Notes under the pieces: model-generated
The model's input: the letters and a program-made list of their open reading frames with translations, nothing else
Told to the model about the DNA's origin: nothing
Database searches by the model: none
Shown here: positions 1 through 8,449 of the stretch, piece after piece
How the letters are laid out: each line of letters opens with the position of its first letter
How positions within the stretch are numbered: position 1 is the first letter of the stretch
Virus record (IMG/VR): IMGVR_UViG_3300036832_001810
Location: 1-63,568 of that record
Origin: a virus
DNA length: 63,568 nucleotides
Reading direction: 5' to 3' (one strand)
Program-made: the position numbers and the translations under genes

Positions 1-448
1 CCCGCGTCTGTTGGCGCCGCCGCAGCCGTGCCTCGGCCCGGCGCCGCGTGAACGCGTCCTCGCGCCCCGCCGTCACACGCAGGCGCAGCGCGCACGCGGG
101 CAGGCGTCCGAAGGAGCCGCCCGCCTGGGGGCCGCCCTTGCGCGGCCCGCGTATTGCGTTGACCAGATCGCGCACCGTGCTACCCGGTCCCGCCGCCTTC
201 AGTGCCGCCTTCACCTTCGCCGCCTCGACTGCCGCCCTGGGCGGCCGCCCGGCCGCGCCCCTGGCCACCTCCTCCGGGCTCTTGCCCTGGTTGAGTTCGC
301 GCTTCCAGCGTTTCATGGCGCCTACCCCCAAACCGGCCCAGCAGGCGCAGGCCTGGAAGAGGGCCGGGGTGGGGTTCGGGGTTGCGGCCAGCTTCCGGGC
401 TGACTCCAGGCGCCTGGCGTAAGTTTCGCTGTCGTGGCGATTCGGCAT
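1..448 (-). CDS. Hypothetical protein, C-terminus outside window
   Basis: An open frame of at least 149 codons starts at the ATG at 446-448 and runs off the left edge without a stop. The product is rich in Ala, Arg and Lys with a Pro/Arg-rich middle (GAAGRPPRAAVEAAK) and a very basic end, with no membrane segment. I do not recognise it; nucleic-acid binding is only a guess from charge. The Shine-Dalgarno is weak (CAGG, about 7 nt before ATG). It is divergent from the gene at 693. Confidence 0.6.
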   Translation of the reverse strand, partial: MPNRHDSETYARRLESARKLAATPNPTPALFQACACWAGLGVGAMKRWKRELNQGKSPEEVARGAAGRPPRAAVEAAKVKAALKAAGPGSTVRDLVNAIRGPRKGGPQAGGSFGRLPACALRLRVTAGREDAFTRRRAEARLRRRQQTR

Positions 449-692
449 ATCAACCTGACTCTGTGCATGAATTGCAAGTTACGGGAGTATTGCAAAATCT
501 TTTGTAGGTAAATTACGCAAAATACGAGTTTTATTCGTCATTTTCCCGAGAAGTCGCTGCGCTATCCTTCCGTTGGACCTTGTCCCTCAATCACTTGGGC
601 GCCTCGGAAATGGCTTAGCTCGTTCGAGTCAGGCGGTTTTCTTAGGGCGATTCCCGCGTGCGGAAAGGCCCAGAAAGAGAAGGAAATCGCGC
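449..692. promoter_or_regulatory. Divergent intergenic region with AT-rich repeats
   Basis: This 244-bp gap separates two divergent genes and is much more AT-rich than its surroundings. It carries GAATTGCAAG at 469-478, a motif that recurs in the control regions at 10.1, 38.9 and 55.2 kb. I see no convincing -35/-10 pair. A site AGAAGGA at about 677-683 is the ribosome binding site of the plus-strand gene starting at 693. Confidence 0.45.
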
Positions 693-1235
693 ATGCCACT
701 TGCCATGATCAAGTTTCTCAGCCGCCCCGGAGAGCCCGGCTCGCCCGACAACACCCTGCCCGGCGTGGAATTGCCGGTGGACCCCGGCTACGGGGTGCCG
801 GAAGGCGGAATCCCGATGCCTCCGATCCACATCCCGCCGTTGCCCGGAATCTGGCCGCCGGCCGGTATCGTGAGTCCCCCGATTCACTATCCGCCGGTAG
901 CCGTCTCGCCGCCGATCTTTATTCCCGATCCGCCCCCGGAAGTCGGCGGCGGCCCGGTCCAGCCTCCTCCCACCGTCGGCGGTGGTCCTGCCCAGCCTCC
1001 CGGTTTGCATCCTGGCGGCGGTCCCATGCCGGGACGCCCTCCGCATGTCGGCGGCGGGCCACTGCCGCCGGTCGGCGTCTATCCGCCGCTCCCGCCTTCG
1101 GCCGGCATCGAGGGCAAGGTGGCGATCCTGGTCTGGGTGATTGGCGTCGGCTATCGCTGGTTTGTGGTGGACACCGGCCTGTCGGCGGGGACGCCGCTGC
1201 CGCCCGTGCCGCCCACCGCGCAGCCTAAGAAGTAG
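693..1235 (+). CDS. Proline/glycine-rich hypothetical protein
   Basis: The protein has 180 residues from the ATG at 693, chosen over the upstream in-frame start at 573 because AGAAGGA lies about 9 nt before it. The middle is low-complexity with recurring GGGP, PPP and PP(H/T)VGGGP units. The C-terminal 50 residues hold a short hydrophobic stretch (VAILVWVIGVGYRWFVV), possibly a membrane anchor or buried beta-strand. No family recognised. It converges on the minus-strand early operon, with only 9 nt between the stop codons of this gene and the next. Confidence 0.6.
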   Translation: MPLAMIKFLSRPGEPGSPDNTLPGVELPVDPGYGVPEGGIPMPPIHIPPLPGIWPPAGIVSPPIHYPPVAVSPPIFIPDPPPEVGGGPVQPPPTVGGGPAQPPGLHPGGGPMPGRPPHVGGGPLPPVGVYPPLPPSAGIEGKVAILVWVIGVGYRWFVVDTGLSAGTPLPPVPPTAQPKK

Positions 1236-1244
1236 TCGTCTCAG

Positions 1245-1433
1245 TTAGAGGTTGCTTTGCACCGGCCGCACGCTCTCCCCATAAGGCGACGGGCACTGGG
1301 CGTGCTGCCGGTCGATGCGCGTGAAGAAATATTCGCCCGCCAGGGTCACCACGCGCAATAAGCCGCACTTCTCGCAGGTCTCGACCACTGCAATCGGGCT
1401 ATTGGCGGTGGGGGTCCAGTCGTGATTGGTCAT
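1245..1433 (-). CDS. Small CxxC protein
   Basis: A 62-residue protein at the 3' end of the left minus-strand operon. It has one CEKCG knuckle near residues 20-24 and a further Cys at about 47, suggesting a small metal-binding or dimerising fold. Its ATG overlaps the stop of the HNH gene upstream as ATGA, which supports translation by coupling. No family recognised. Confidence 0.6.
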   Translation of the reverse strand: MTNHDWTPTANSPIAVVETCEKCGLLRVVTLAGEYFFTRIDRQHAQCPSPYGESVRPVQSNL

Positions 1434-2167
1434 AGGTAGTTTCTCTCGTCGTCTTCCTCTTCCTCGGGGTCCTCGGTGTAGTCTTCTTCTTCTTCTTCTT
1501 CTTCTTCCGGGTCCTCGTCGTCTTCCTCGGGTTCGTCCTCGTCGTCATCCGGTCCCTCGCCGATGCCATAGCCGCCCGCCCCGTATGCGTCGTAATTGGT
1601 GGCGTCGCCGCCGTAGGCGTCCATGATGAGGGCGGGCCTCCGCTGGCGCGCGGGCCGGTACGCCGGCAATAGTTCGTCGTCTTCGATGGGGTCGAAGGGC
1701 TTGTTGTGGAAGCGCGCATGGCAGCGGCGGCAGACTGCCTTCAGTTCCCAGAGAAATTCGTTGCCGAGGTGCTCGTAGGTGAGGTGGTGGGCCTGGCTCG
1801 CTTTGCGCCGGGCGCAGCCTTCGCATTTGTAGCGCGCGCGCTGCAGTACCAGCCGGCGCTTGGCCGCCCACTCGGGGCTTTGCATGTAGGCGTCATAGCG
1901 TGCGCGCCAGGCGGCGTCTTCGCGCGCGCGGATCATTTGGCGTCCGGCCGCCGCTTCGTTCCAGCGCGCCATATCGGCGGCATGCCTCTGGCGGCTGTCG
2001 GCCACCTGCCGGCACATGACGCAGGTGACGCTCGCGCCCGCGCGCGCCGGCTGGCCGGGAGTGAACTCGATGCGCTTGCCGCAGAGCAGCTTGGCCGGGT
2101 CGTCGGGATCGATGGCGTGAACTTTGCCCTTGCCGTACTGGTGATCGTGGGCCTGCCAGAGCATCAT
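1430..2167 (-). CDS. HNH endonuclease with acidic tail
   Basis: A 245-residue protein. Residues 115-150 form a Cys-flanked HNH motif: CEGC at 115-118, then QAHHLTYEHLG with the catalytic-type His pair at 127-128, then CRRCH at 146-150. A further Cys set (C29, C49, C52) may bind zinc. HNH enzymes cut DNA, and phage copies often act in packaging or as free-standing nucleases. The last 45 or so residues are almost entirely Asp/Glu, unlike ordinary HNH proteins and reminiscent of a DNA-mimic or autoinhibitory tail. The gene overlaps both neighbours by ATGA. Distance from terminase genes argues against a packaging role. Confidence 0.85.
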   Translation of the reverse strand: MMLWQAHDHQYGKGKVHAIDPDDPAKLLCGKRIEFTPGQPARAGASVTCVMCRQVADSRQRHAADMARWNEAAAGRQMIRAREDAAWRARYDAYMQSPEWAAKRRLVLQRARYKCEGCARRKASQAHHLTYEHLGNEFLWELKAVCRRCHARFHNKPFDPIEDDELLPAYRPARQRRPALIMDAYGGDATNYDAYGAGGYGIGEGPDDDEDEPEEDDEDPEEEEEEEEDYTEDPEEEEDDERNYL

Positions 2168-2850
2168 GCTGCCCGCCTTTTGTACCTGCGCCGGTTGGGG
2201 CTCTGTCCCCAGTGGCCGAAGCGCAGGCCCTCTTCCGGGTACTCGCCTAGCTCGCTGAAGGGGACCTCGGGCGCGATCCGCCGGACCAGGTGCTCGGCAT
2301 AGTCCTGGGCGGCCAGCGCCAGGCGGCCCTGGCGTTCGGTCTCCCGGTTGGCGAGCAGCATGCGCGTTTCGCGCGCGCTCAGCATCAGGTCGGGGTTGCC
2401 GGCGCGCGCCAGGGCGCGTTCCTTGGCCAGGCGCTGCTCATGGGTGGCGCGCGTCACCAGCCCCAGCTCGTAGGCTTCGCGTGCCCGCTGGGCGCGCCAT
2501 TCGGCCCGGCGCCGCTGATATTCCTCTTCTTCACGGGCGAGGCGCGCGCGCTCTTCTTCCCGGCGGGCCTCGCGGGCCAGGCGCTCGCGCTCGCGCTGCG
2601 CCTGCTTGGAGTTTTCGACTCGCTTCCGGTATTCCTCATACTCGCGCCGCTCGCGCTCGCGCCGCGCCTGCTTGGAGCTTTCGACCCGCTTCCGGTATTC
2701 CTCATACTCGCGCCGGGCGCGCTCGCGCGCCGGCTGCACGCGCTCCAGGTAGCCGGCCCAGGCGTCGGCTTCGAGGCGCTGGCCTTCCTCGGTGAGCCGC
2801 CGCGCCTCTGCCAGGCGCTCTTCGACCCGGTCGCTTTCTTCGCGGGTCAC
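2164..2850 (-). CDS. Charged coiled-coil protein with tandem repeat
   Basis: A 228-residue protein made almost wholly of Arg, Glu, Ala and Leu in heptad-like patterns over residues 1-165, so a long coiled coil is expected. A 24-residue unit (REYEEYRKRVE, then SKQA/NSKQA and RERER) occurs twice in tandem, at about residues 46-95. The last 40 residues are less repetitive and aromatic (GLRFGHWGQ). No enzyme motif is present. ATGA overlaps link it to the HNH gene and to the gene upstream, so a role with the HNH protein is possible but unproven. Confidence 0.6.
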   Translation of the reverse strand: MTREESDRVEERLAEARRLTEEGQRLEADAWAGYLERVQPARERARREYEEYRKRVESSKQARRERERREYEEYRKRVENSKQAQRERERLAREARREEERARLAREEEEYQRRRAEWRAQRAREAYELGLVTRATHEQRLAKERALARAGNPDLMLSARETRMLLANRETERQGRLALAAQDYAEHLVRRIAPEVPFSELGEYPEEGLRFGHWGQSPNRRRYKRRAA

Positions 2851-3242
2851 GCCGGCTTTTTGTTGACTTCCCTCTCGTCAACAACCTCCTGGCGCCCGTC
2901 GTGCAGGCCCTGGTAGTAGAGCACCACGCTGAAGATCTCGCTCATCACGATCTGCACCTGGAGGGTGTGGTTGTCGTGAATCGCGCGCGCCACGGCGTCC
3001 TCTTTGGCCTCGGGGTGCGCCTTCAGGTACTCCTGGTAGCGCCGTTCGGCGTTGACCAGGGCGCTCTCGGTGTAGACGTTCAGTTCCTCGGTCAAGGCGT
3101 CCAGCTCGGCCGGGCTCCAGTTGCAGAGCAGCGGGAACAGGTCTTCGACCGAGCCTGCCTCGAAGCATTGCGCCAGGCGCGGGCCGACCGGGGCCTTCTC
3201 GTAATTGCTCGCGGGCGGCGGCGGTAGAAAAGTCTCTTCCAT
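2847..3242 (-). CDS. Hypothetical early protein
   Basis: A 131-residue protein that is probably helical: acidic N-terminus with PPPP, then amphipathic helices containing SPAELDALTEELN and a hydrophobic segment MSEIFSVVLYYQGL. No recognised domain. It lies in the overlapping gene chain of the left operon. Its 3' end contains an inverted GTTGAC/GTCAAC pair within coding sequence. Confidence 0.55.
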   Translation of the reverse strand: MEETFLPPPPASNYEKAPVGPRLAQCFEAGSVEDLFPLLCNWSPAELDALTEELNVYTESALVNAERRYQEYLKAHPEAKEDAVARAIHDNHTLQVQIVMSEIFSVVLYYQGLHDGRQEVVDEREVNKKPA

Positions 3243-3243
3243 C

Positions 3244-3513
3244 TCAATCCTCCTCCTCGGGGATGCGCCACATGAAAACGGGTGTACCCTCGCCCACCCA
3301 GGCGCCCTCGGTGTTGAATTCGAAATATTCGCGGGCGGTGTCCTCGTCCATGCCCTGCGCCATCAGAATCTCAATGCACTTCTCGGCGTCGTAGACCACG
3401 TAGTCGCCGCGCCCCGGTGTGTAGGCGTGGCCGATGATCGCGTCGTCGAAGCCGTCGGCGACGAGTACCTCGCCCTCGAAGTGCTCGTCGAGCCAGTCTC
3501 TGGCTTTACTCAT
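3244..3513 (-). CDS. Conserved small phage protein
   Basis: An 89-residue acidic protein. The arrangement (EGEVLVADGFDDAIIGH, then VVYDAEKCIEIL, then AREYFEFNTEGAWVGEGTP) is a pattern I recognise from small proteins widespread in unrelated phages, whose function is unknown to me. It sits between two overlapping genes of the early operon, and its length fits the family. Confidence 0.7.
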   Translation of the reverse strand: MSKARDWLDEHFEGEVLVADGFDDAIIGHAYTPGRGDYVVYDAEKCIEILMAQGMDEDTAREYFEFNTEGAWVGEGTPVFMWRIPEEED

Positions 3514-3791
3514 GCGGCCTCGCTGTTGTGCAGGATCAACTGGTATTCGAACAGGCCGCGCTCGGGAGCCCCCACGCGGCGGCGGTTGACGGTGTGGCTG
3601 CCGAAGCGCGCTTTGCGGAAGTCGCGCAGCCGCGCCGAGATGCTTTGCGGCGGGTCGCCGGTCAGGCTGGCGATCTCGAACAGGGTGCGCCAGGCCCCGT
3701 CTTTCATCACCTTCCGTACCCGGTCCAGTTGCGCACGCAGCCGGTCGTGATCGAGGTCGGCTTCGTAGGTAGCTCCGCTGAAGTGCGTCAT
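3510..3791 (-). CDS. Winged-helix DNA-binding protein
   Basis: A 93-residue protein from the ATG at 3789-3791, which overlaps the TGA of the gene upstream as ATGA. A longer in-frame extension to 4028 crosses that gene and is unlikely. Residues 20-75 read as a winged helix: DGAWRTLFEIASLTGDPPQ followed by SISARLRDFRKARFG as recognition helix, and a basic hairpin TVNRRRVGAP as wing. Proteins of this type are common single-domain phage regulators. Its target is unknown; the AT-rich repeats at 10.05-10.15 kb are one candidate. Confidence 0.65.
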   Translation of the reverse strand: MTHFSGATYEADLDHDRLRAQLDRVRKVMKDGAWRTLFEIASLTGDPPQSISARLRDFRKARFGSHTVNRRRVGAPERGLFEYQLILHNSEAA

Positions 3792-4003
3792 GGCCGGAAG
3801 TCCTGTTGGTTGCCGTCGCGGTAGTAGTCGGGCGGCGGCCCCACGGCCGCGCACTGGCGCAGGGTCTGATCGACCACCTGTTTGACTCTGCGCTCGGGCT
3901 CGGGCGCGTGCCAGTCGAGCAGTTGGGCGATCTTGTCGAAGCCCTCGGCCTTGAGCTTCTGCCGGCGCGCGTGTTCGAAGAGGGTGAGCGAGGAGGCTTT
4001 CAT
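3788..4003 (-). CDS. Small hypothetical protein
   Basis: A 71-residue basic protein with a predicted helix (FEHARRQKLKAEGFDKIAQLL) followed by a second helix with Pro/Gly at the end. Both termini overlap neighbours by ATGA, typical of real genes in this operon. No family recognised. Confidence 0.55.
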   Translation of the reverse strand: MKASSLTLFEHARRQKLKAEGFDKIAQLLDWHAPEPERRVKQVVDQTLRQCAAVGPPPDYYRDGNQQDFRP

Positions 4004-4323
4004 ATGGTTTCCTCTCCGGCGGCCTCAAACATCTGGATCAGCGGCGCCGCCCAGATCAGGTATCCGTGAAGGTCGATCAAGCTCTCGCACCAGACGTACT
4101 CGATGGCGCTATTCAGCGTCAGCACGCAGATGAAACGGTATCCGTCTTCGCGCTCGTTCGGCCCGTAAATTTCGATGCCGTTTATGTCGGTGTCCCCAAA
4201 GGACAGGCACATTCCGCGAACAAACCCGTAGTCGTGCAGGTCGTCGGCATCTTTGTCGTCATTGGGAGCGACCGGGCTCTTGATCGATATGAGTTTCCCG
4301 TGAGAGAAGGCCAGGTCGTTCAT
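4000..4323 (-). CDS. Hypothetical early protein
   Basis: A 107-residue acidic protein of mixed alpha/beta character (FICVLTLNSAIEYVWC; DINGIEIYGPNE), no membrane segment and no catalytic motif that I can see. It overlaps the gene upstream by ATGA and the gene downstream likewise. Function unknown. Confidence 0.55.
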   Translation of the reverse strand: MNDLAFSHGKLISIKSPVAPNDDKDADDLHDYGFVRGMCLSFGDTDINGIEIYGPNEREDGYRFICVLTLNSAIEYVWCESLIDLHGYLIWAAPLIQMFEAAGEETI

Positions 4324-4613
4324 GGCGCCACCTCCTCGGCCACCGGCAGCCGGAAGATCTCGACCGTCCAGGCGGTGAGCGGCCGGTTGGGTTCGCCGTC
4401 GTGGCGCCGGCCGAACTCCTGGCGGTAGCAGGCGAAGGCGGCTTCGACGGTAGGGAAGCGCAGCGCGCGCGCCTCGTCGGGGGTGGTGACCAACAGGCCC
4501 CCGTCGTAGCCTTCGGGGTGGATGTAGGTCGGGTCGTAGAGTTCCACATACTGGCCGTCGAATTCGGTCGGCTCGCCAGTGCGGGTTTCGATCAGGCGGA
4601 TTACATAACTCAT
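4320..4613 (-). CDS. Hypothetical early protein
   Basis: A 97-residue protein with a beta-rich N-terminus (MSYVIRLIETRTGEP) and a segment FPTVEAAFACYRQEFG. The latter resembles the F-x-T-x-x-A-x-x-F motif of small proteins in the right-hand operon at 57978 and 58228. It lies one nucleotide after the primase-helicase stop codon. Function unknown. Confidence 0.55.
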   Translation of the reverse strand: MSYVIRLIETRTGEPTEFDGQYVELYDPTYIHPEGYDGGLLVTTPDEARALRFPTVEAAFACYRQEFGRRHDGEPNRPLTAWTVEIFRLPVAEEVAP

Positions 4614-4614
4614 G

Positions 4615-7125
4615 TCAGTCCTCGTCGTCTTTGTACTGTTGGGGTGGGGAGATGCGCAGGTCGTTGGGCGTGATCCCGTAGACCCGTGGGGGTTTGCCGG
4701 CGTGGTGATTGCGCGGCCTTTCGATACGGAACAGGTGGGGTCGGAGGCTCAGGCGCTTCGACATCCAATTGGGCGGCATGGGCCGCTGCTCCTGTTTCTT
4801 GCACCAGGCCCCGTAAGCCGTCATCAGCTCGGGGAGAGCGCAACTGAAAGCCTGGAATGGGCCAAGCGTGCAGCAGTCGTGAAAGAAATCGTCGAGGCCG
4901 TCGGCGGCGATATCTTCTTGGCGCAGCGTTTGTACGTTGCGCTCTACGTCGAGCGGTCGCATCAATCCCTCCTTTTCGCGGCGCAGCGCGCCCTCGATGA
5001 ACCAGGTCGTAATCTGGTCGCCTTCAGCGGCGCACAGCTCCTCGGCCAGGCGCTTGTTCATGCGCTCGGTGGAGATTTGCACCGCAAAGTGGATGGGGTG
5101 CAGGCGCCGCAGGAAGGCGTCGTCCTCGGTGTCGATGCGCGGTACTTCGTTGGTTTCGAGAAAGATCTTGGCGGTGGGCGTGAAGGTGATCGAGTCGCGG
5201 AATTTCAGATTGGCCGAGACCGTGCCCACGCCCTGGGTGAGGATCTTGAGTAGGGCCTCGTCGAACTTCTGGCCGGCCGGCGGCTCGCTCGAAATTACCA
5301 GGCGCGCGCCGCGCGTGGTGGCCAGCTCCATGCGCCGGTTGCTGTCGCCGACCGTGCGGGCGTTGGTCAATACGTTGGCGCTGATGCGCTGGGCGCAGGT
5401 GCCGAGGATGGTTTCGAGGATGGCGAGCACGGTGGATTTGCCGTTGTTGCCGGTCTTGCCGTAGAGGCAGAAGAAGACTTTCTCCGACACGTCGCCGGTC
5501 ATGGCATAGCCAAAGACCTTCTGCAGGTAGTCGATCATGCGCTCAGCCTTTTCGATGGCCTCTTGCCCGGCGTCGGGGCCGCCGCCCATCAGCTCGTCGA
5601 GCGTTTCCAGAAAGCGCCGGGGCGGGCCGAGCGCGGGGTCGTAGCGGTGCGGGACGATGCGCGTGAAGTAGTCTTCGCGCTTGGACGGGCGCAGTTGTCC
5701 GGTGTTGAGGTCGAACGTGCCGTTCAACAGCGGGATCAGGCGCGGATGGTTGTCGAGCGCCTCGACCGGGATCGCCGCCATGCGCCGCGCGGCTTTGATC
5801 ATATTCTCCAGGCCGGCCATGTTGCGGGTCTTGTGCCCGTGTTTCCAGAGGCCCTCGTCGTTTTTGGCGGTCGCCTGGTTCTGGGTCAGTTGCATGGCGT
5901 CGCGCGCGTAGCGGTAGACCGTGCAGTCGTCGGTGTCGGGCACCCAGTACGCGTCGTTCCAGGCGAGCCAGCCGAGCGCGGCGCAATAGCGCAGGTTCCC
6001 CTTGGCGAACGCGAGCAGGCGCTGGCCGTTGCCGGTGTCGTTGCGCTCGAAGCGCGTCAGGTCGGACTCGTCGGTGTCGCTCGTGGCGGGCGGCGCCGCT
6101 GGCGGCCGGCCGTTGATCTCTCTCCCGTTGACGGGCGCTTTGCTGCGCGCGGTGGCGTCATGCGGATCGCCGAGCGGGCTGTCTTTGGCGATGGCCAGGA
6201 ACTCCTCGAAGCTGTGACCCAGCTCATCCCAGTCCCAGAGGTCGCCTGACTCGGGCAGGCCGGGGAGCGTGACCACGCGCGCGGGCACGCCGGCCGCCAC
6301 CAGGGCGCCCGCGTTCTTCTTCCCGCAGCCCGCGCCCACGGCGTCGTTGTCGCAAGCCACGTAGACCACTTCCGCGCCCTGGAAGCGCTCTGCGTATTGG
6401 TTATTCCAGCTCTTCTCGCCGTTCGGCAGGCAGGTGACCGCCACCGGCCAGCCGCTTTGTTTGACGCGGTCGCGCGCCTTCTCGCCGTTGGCCAGGATGA
6501 TCACGCCGTGCGCCTGGGCGGCGGCGACAACCTCGGGCTCGTGGTAGAGCGCGGTCAGCTTGTCCTTGCTGAGGTGGCGCGCCCAGCCTTTATTGGGGCC
6601 GGGTTCAAACCAGAGCATCTGTTTGTCGCCTGGTTTGTCGAGGTTATCGAAGCGCACCTTGATACGCTCGCCATAGACGTAGAGCGCGCGCGGCTGCCAG
6701 TTGCCGCCGCCGGTCTTCTTGGCCAGCCAGGCGTGGCCCTCTTCGATGTTTTTGGCGAGCAGGCGCAGCCGCCAGGCTTCGTTCGTGATTTCGGTGGGCG
6801 GCTTAAAGGGCAGCTTCCAGGGCGAATCGACGGCGCGGCCGATCACGTCGTAGATGTACTGCCAGGCCTCCTCGCCCTGCAGGTTGTAGCGCTGTTCCAC
6901 CCACTGGTACATGCCCCAGCCCTTGCCGCCGCAGCGGGTGTGGCAGCAGGCTACACCCTCGCGGTTGTTGATCGAAAGCGCGCGCGGGTTTTTGCCGTCG
7001 TGCATCACGCAGCGCGATTCCATCTGGTCGCCGCCGATAGCGCGCGCGTCGGGGCACTCGTGCTTGAAGAAGCGCTCGCTTTCGGCGATGGTCGGCTGGA
7101 AATTGCCCGGCGAGAAGGCGCTCAT
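4615..7125 (-). CDS. DNA primase-helicase (TOPRIM + SF3)
   Basis: An 836-residue replication protein of the phage/plasmid D5-P4 type. Residues 39-65 carry a CHC2-like zinc finger (C39, H42, C60/61, C65). Residues 205-300 are a TOPRIM domain with E215 in NGEK and the D-x-D pair D259/D261 in ACDNDAVG. Residues 380-520 resemble the D5 N-terminal helicase region. Residues 550-680 are the superfamily 3 helicase, with Walker A YGKTGNNGKST at 555-565, LVISSEP at 609-615, sensor LETNEVP at 656-662 and arginine-finger candidates R673/R674. It should prime and unwind DNA at the phage origin. No DNA polymerase gene is visible in the window, so the host enzyme is the likely partner. Confidence 0.93.
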   Translation of the reverse strand: MSAFSPGNFQPTIAESERFFKHECPDARAIGGDQMESRCVMHDGKNPRALSINNREGVACCHTRCGGKGWGMYQWVEQRYNLQGEEAWQYIYDVIGRAVDSPWKLPFKPPTEITNEAWRLRLLAKNIEEGHAWLAKKTGGGNWQPRALYVYGERIKVRFDNLDKPGDKQMLWFEPGPNKGWARHLSKDKLTALYHEPEVVAAAQAHGVIILANGEKARDRVKQSGWPVAVTCLPNGEKSWNNQYAERFQGAEVVYVACDNDAVGAGCGKKNAGALVAAGVPARVVTLPGLPESGDLWDWDELGHSFEEFLAIAKDSPLGDPHDATARSKAPVNGREINGRPPAAPPATSDTDESDLTRFERNDTGNGQRLLAFAKGNLRYCAALGWLAWNDAYWVPDTDDCTVYRYARDAMQLTQNQATAKNDEGLWKHGHKTRNMAGLENMIKAARRMAAIPVEALDNHPRLIPLLNGTFDLNTGQLRPSKREDYFTRIVPHRYDPALGPPRRFLETLDELMGGGPDAGQEAIEKAERMIDYLQKVFGYAMTGDVSEKVFFCLYGKTGNNGKSTVLAILETILGTCAQRISANVLTNARTVGDSNRRMELATTRGARLVISSEPPAGQKFDEALLKILTQGVGTVSANLKFRDSITFTPTAKIFLETNEVPRIDTEDDAFLRRLHPIHFAVQISTERMNKRLAEELCAAEGDQITTWFIEGALRREKEGLMRPLDVERNVQTLRQEDIAADGLDDFFHDCCTLGPFQAFSCALPELMTAYGAWCKKQEQRPMPPNWMSKRLSLRPHLFRIERPRNHHAGKPPRVYGITPNDLRISPPQQYKDDED

Positions 7126-7135
7126 GGCCGGCCCC

Positions 7136-7888
7136 TCAGACGTTCATGTCCTGCTGGTTTTCGCTGCCGGGCATGTAGTCGTCGGTTTCGATGTCGAGCG
7201 GCTTGAGCAGGTTGGCCATATGCTGGGCGAAGGGCTCCATCAGCTTCTTCTCCTCGTCCTTGAGGCGCGGGCCGCTACTGAAGACGATGCGCGCGTAATT
7301 GATGCCCTCGTTGTTCTGCGCGCGCTCCAGGCTCAGGTTGGTGACGATGCCCCAGTGCGGCGTGCGCTGACTGAGCAGGCGCATGAAATACTGGCGCGCG
7401 TTTTTGAGCGAGGTGGGCGGGACGTTGACCAGGTTGGGCACGATCTCGCCCTCGCGCAGAAACAGGATCTGGCGAATTTGTTTACAGGCCTGGCCGCGCC
7501 CGCCCTTGGGGTCCGAGCCGAATTGCGAGAGCGGGCACTGCTCGCAATCGCCGCCGGGATCGCCGTGTCCCCAAAAGCCGTCCACGCTCCTGCAGTCGGG
7601 CACCTTGTTGCCGCCGCCCTCGCCGAAGGCGGCCTTATGGTAGAGGCGCGCGTCGCGCCAGGCCACCATGAAGCCGGTGACGGATTTGACGCTGGTCGAG
7701 CCATCGAGCGTGGCCAGCTCGAAGGAAAGGGCGCCGCCAGTCGGCACCTGCAGGCGGTCGAGCTGGGTGACCTCGATGCCGCGCGGTCCCATGTTGGTGG
7801 CGCTCAGCTTCAAAATTTCGTCGTGCATGGCGGCGCTGATGATGGGGAAGCGCTCGGTCAGCGTCATGACTTCGGTGTTCTTTTCCAT
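7136..7888 (-). CDS. Possible ssDNA-binding/replication protein
   Basis: A 250-residue protein. The middle (about residues 98-140) contains a spaced Cys set (PDCRSVDG, then DCEQCPLSQFG, then GQACKQIRQ) that probably holds zinc. It is surrounded by beta-rich sequence and followed by an acidic C-terminus ending DDYMPGSENQQDMNV. An acidic tail and a position just before the primase-helicase are typical of phage single-strand binding proteins, but I infer this from context rather than from a diagnostic motif. Confidence 0.55.
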   Translation of the reverse strand: MEKNTEVMTLTERFPIISAAMHDEILKLSATNMGPRGIEVTQLDRLQVPTGGALSFELATLDGSTSVKSVTGFMVAWRDARLYHKAAFGEGGGNKVPDCRSVDGFWGHGDPGGDCEQCPLSQFGSDPKGGRGQACKQIRQILFLREGEIVPNLVNVPPTSLKNARQYFMRLLSQRTPHWGIVTNLSLERAQNNEGINYARIVFSSGPRLKDEEKKLMEPFAQHMANLLKPLDIETDDYMPGSENQQDMNV

Positions 7889-7951
7889 TGGGGACGTGCT
7901 CCTTTACGCCGTGCTCTTATGGCGCGGCGGTGGTTTGGGGTGGTTGCGGTT

Positions 7952-8449
7952 TTACGAGGCCGTTTTGCGGCCTTGCAGTTTCCAGTCGGGCTCTACGTTG
8001 AGGACCTGGGCGACGTTGGGAGGCAGGAAATCGGCGACCGTTTTGCCTTCGTTGATGATCTCCTCGGCGTGCTCGTCCTCGATATTTCGGACCCAGGCTG
8101 AGAGGGTGTGGGCGTTGTAGTTGGGCTCGACGAAGTGGCCGAGGCCGGCGGCTTGGAGGGCTTGGCAGACGCGCGCCCGGTCGCCCGCGATTTTGGGGCG
8201 CGCCCATAATTCGCGGCGCAGAAAGATGCTCACCCCCTCAATCGAGATGGAGCGGATGTTGTGGCTTTCGAAGTACTGCATCAGGCGCGGGGTGAGGCGC
8301 TCGACTTCGACCTCCATGGCCTTGAGGCGCTGGTTGAGCTGGCGGCGCTCGTCGATCAGCTCGGCGAAGCGCGCGAAGTCGCGGAAGGCGCTGGTATTGG
8401 GGTCGCTCAGGACCAGGTCGGGTTCGGGGATGGCGGTGGTATCGGACAT
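7952..8449 (-). CDS. Hypothetical early protein
   Basis: A 165-residue protein with a heptad-containing helix (ERRQLNQRLKAMEVEVERL) at residues 34-52, followed by a mixed domain SISIEGVSIFLRRELWARPK and a helical C-terminus. The gene overlaps the 3' end of the helicase gene by 43 nt, in another frame. The helix suggests an oligomer; no function can be assigned. Its place between helicase and ssDNA-binding candidate suggests a replication or recombination accessory. Confidence 0.55.
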   Translation of the reverse strand: MSDTTAIPEPDLVLSDPNTSAFRDFARFAELIDERRQLNQRLKAMEVEVERLTPRLMQYFESHNIRSISIEGVSIFLRRELWARPKIAGDRARVCQALQAAGLGHFVEPNYNAHTLSAWVRNIEDEHAEEIINEGKTVADFLPPNVAQVLNVEPDWKLQGRKTAS

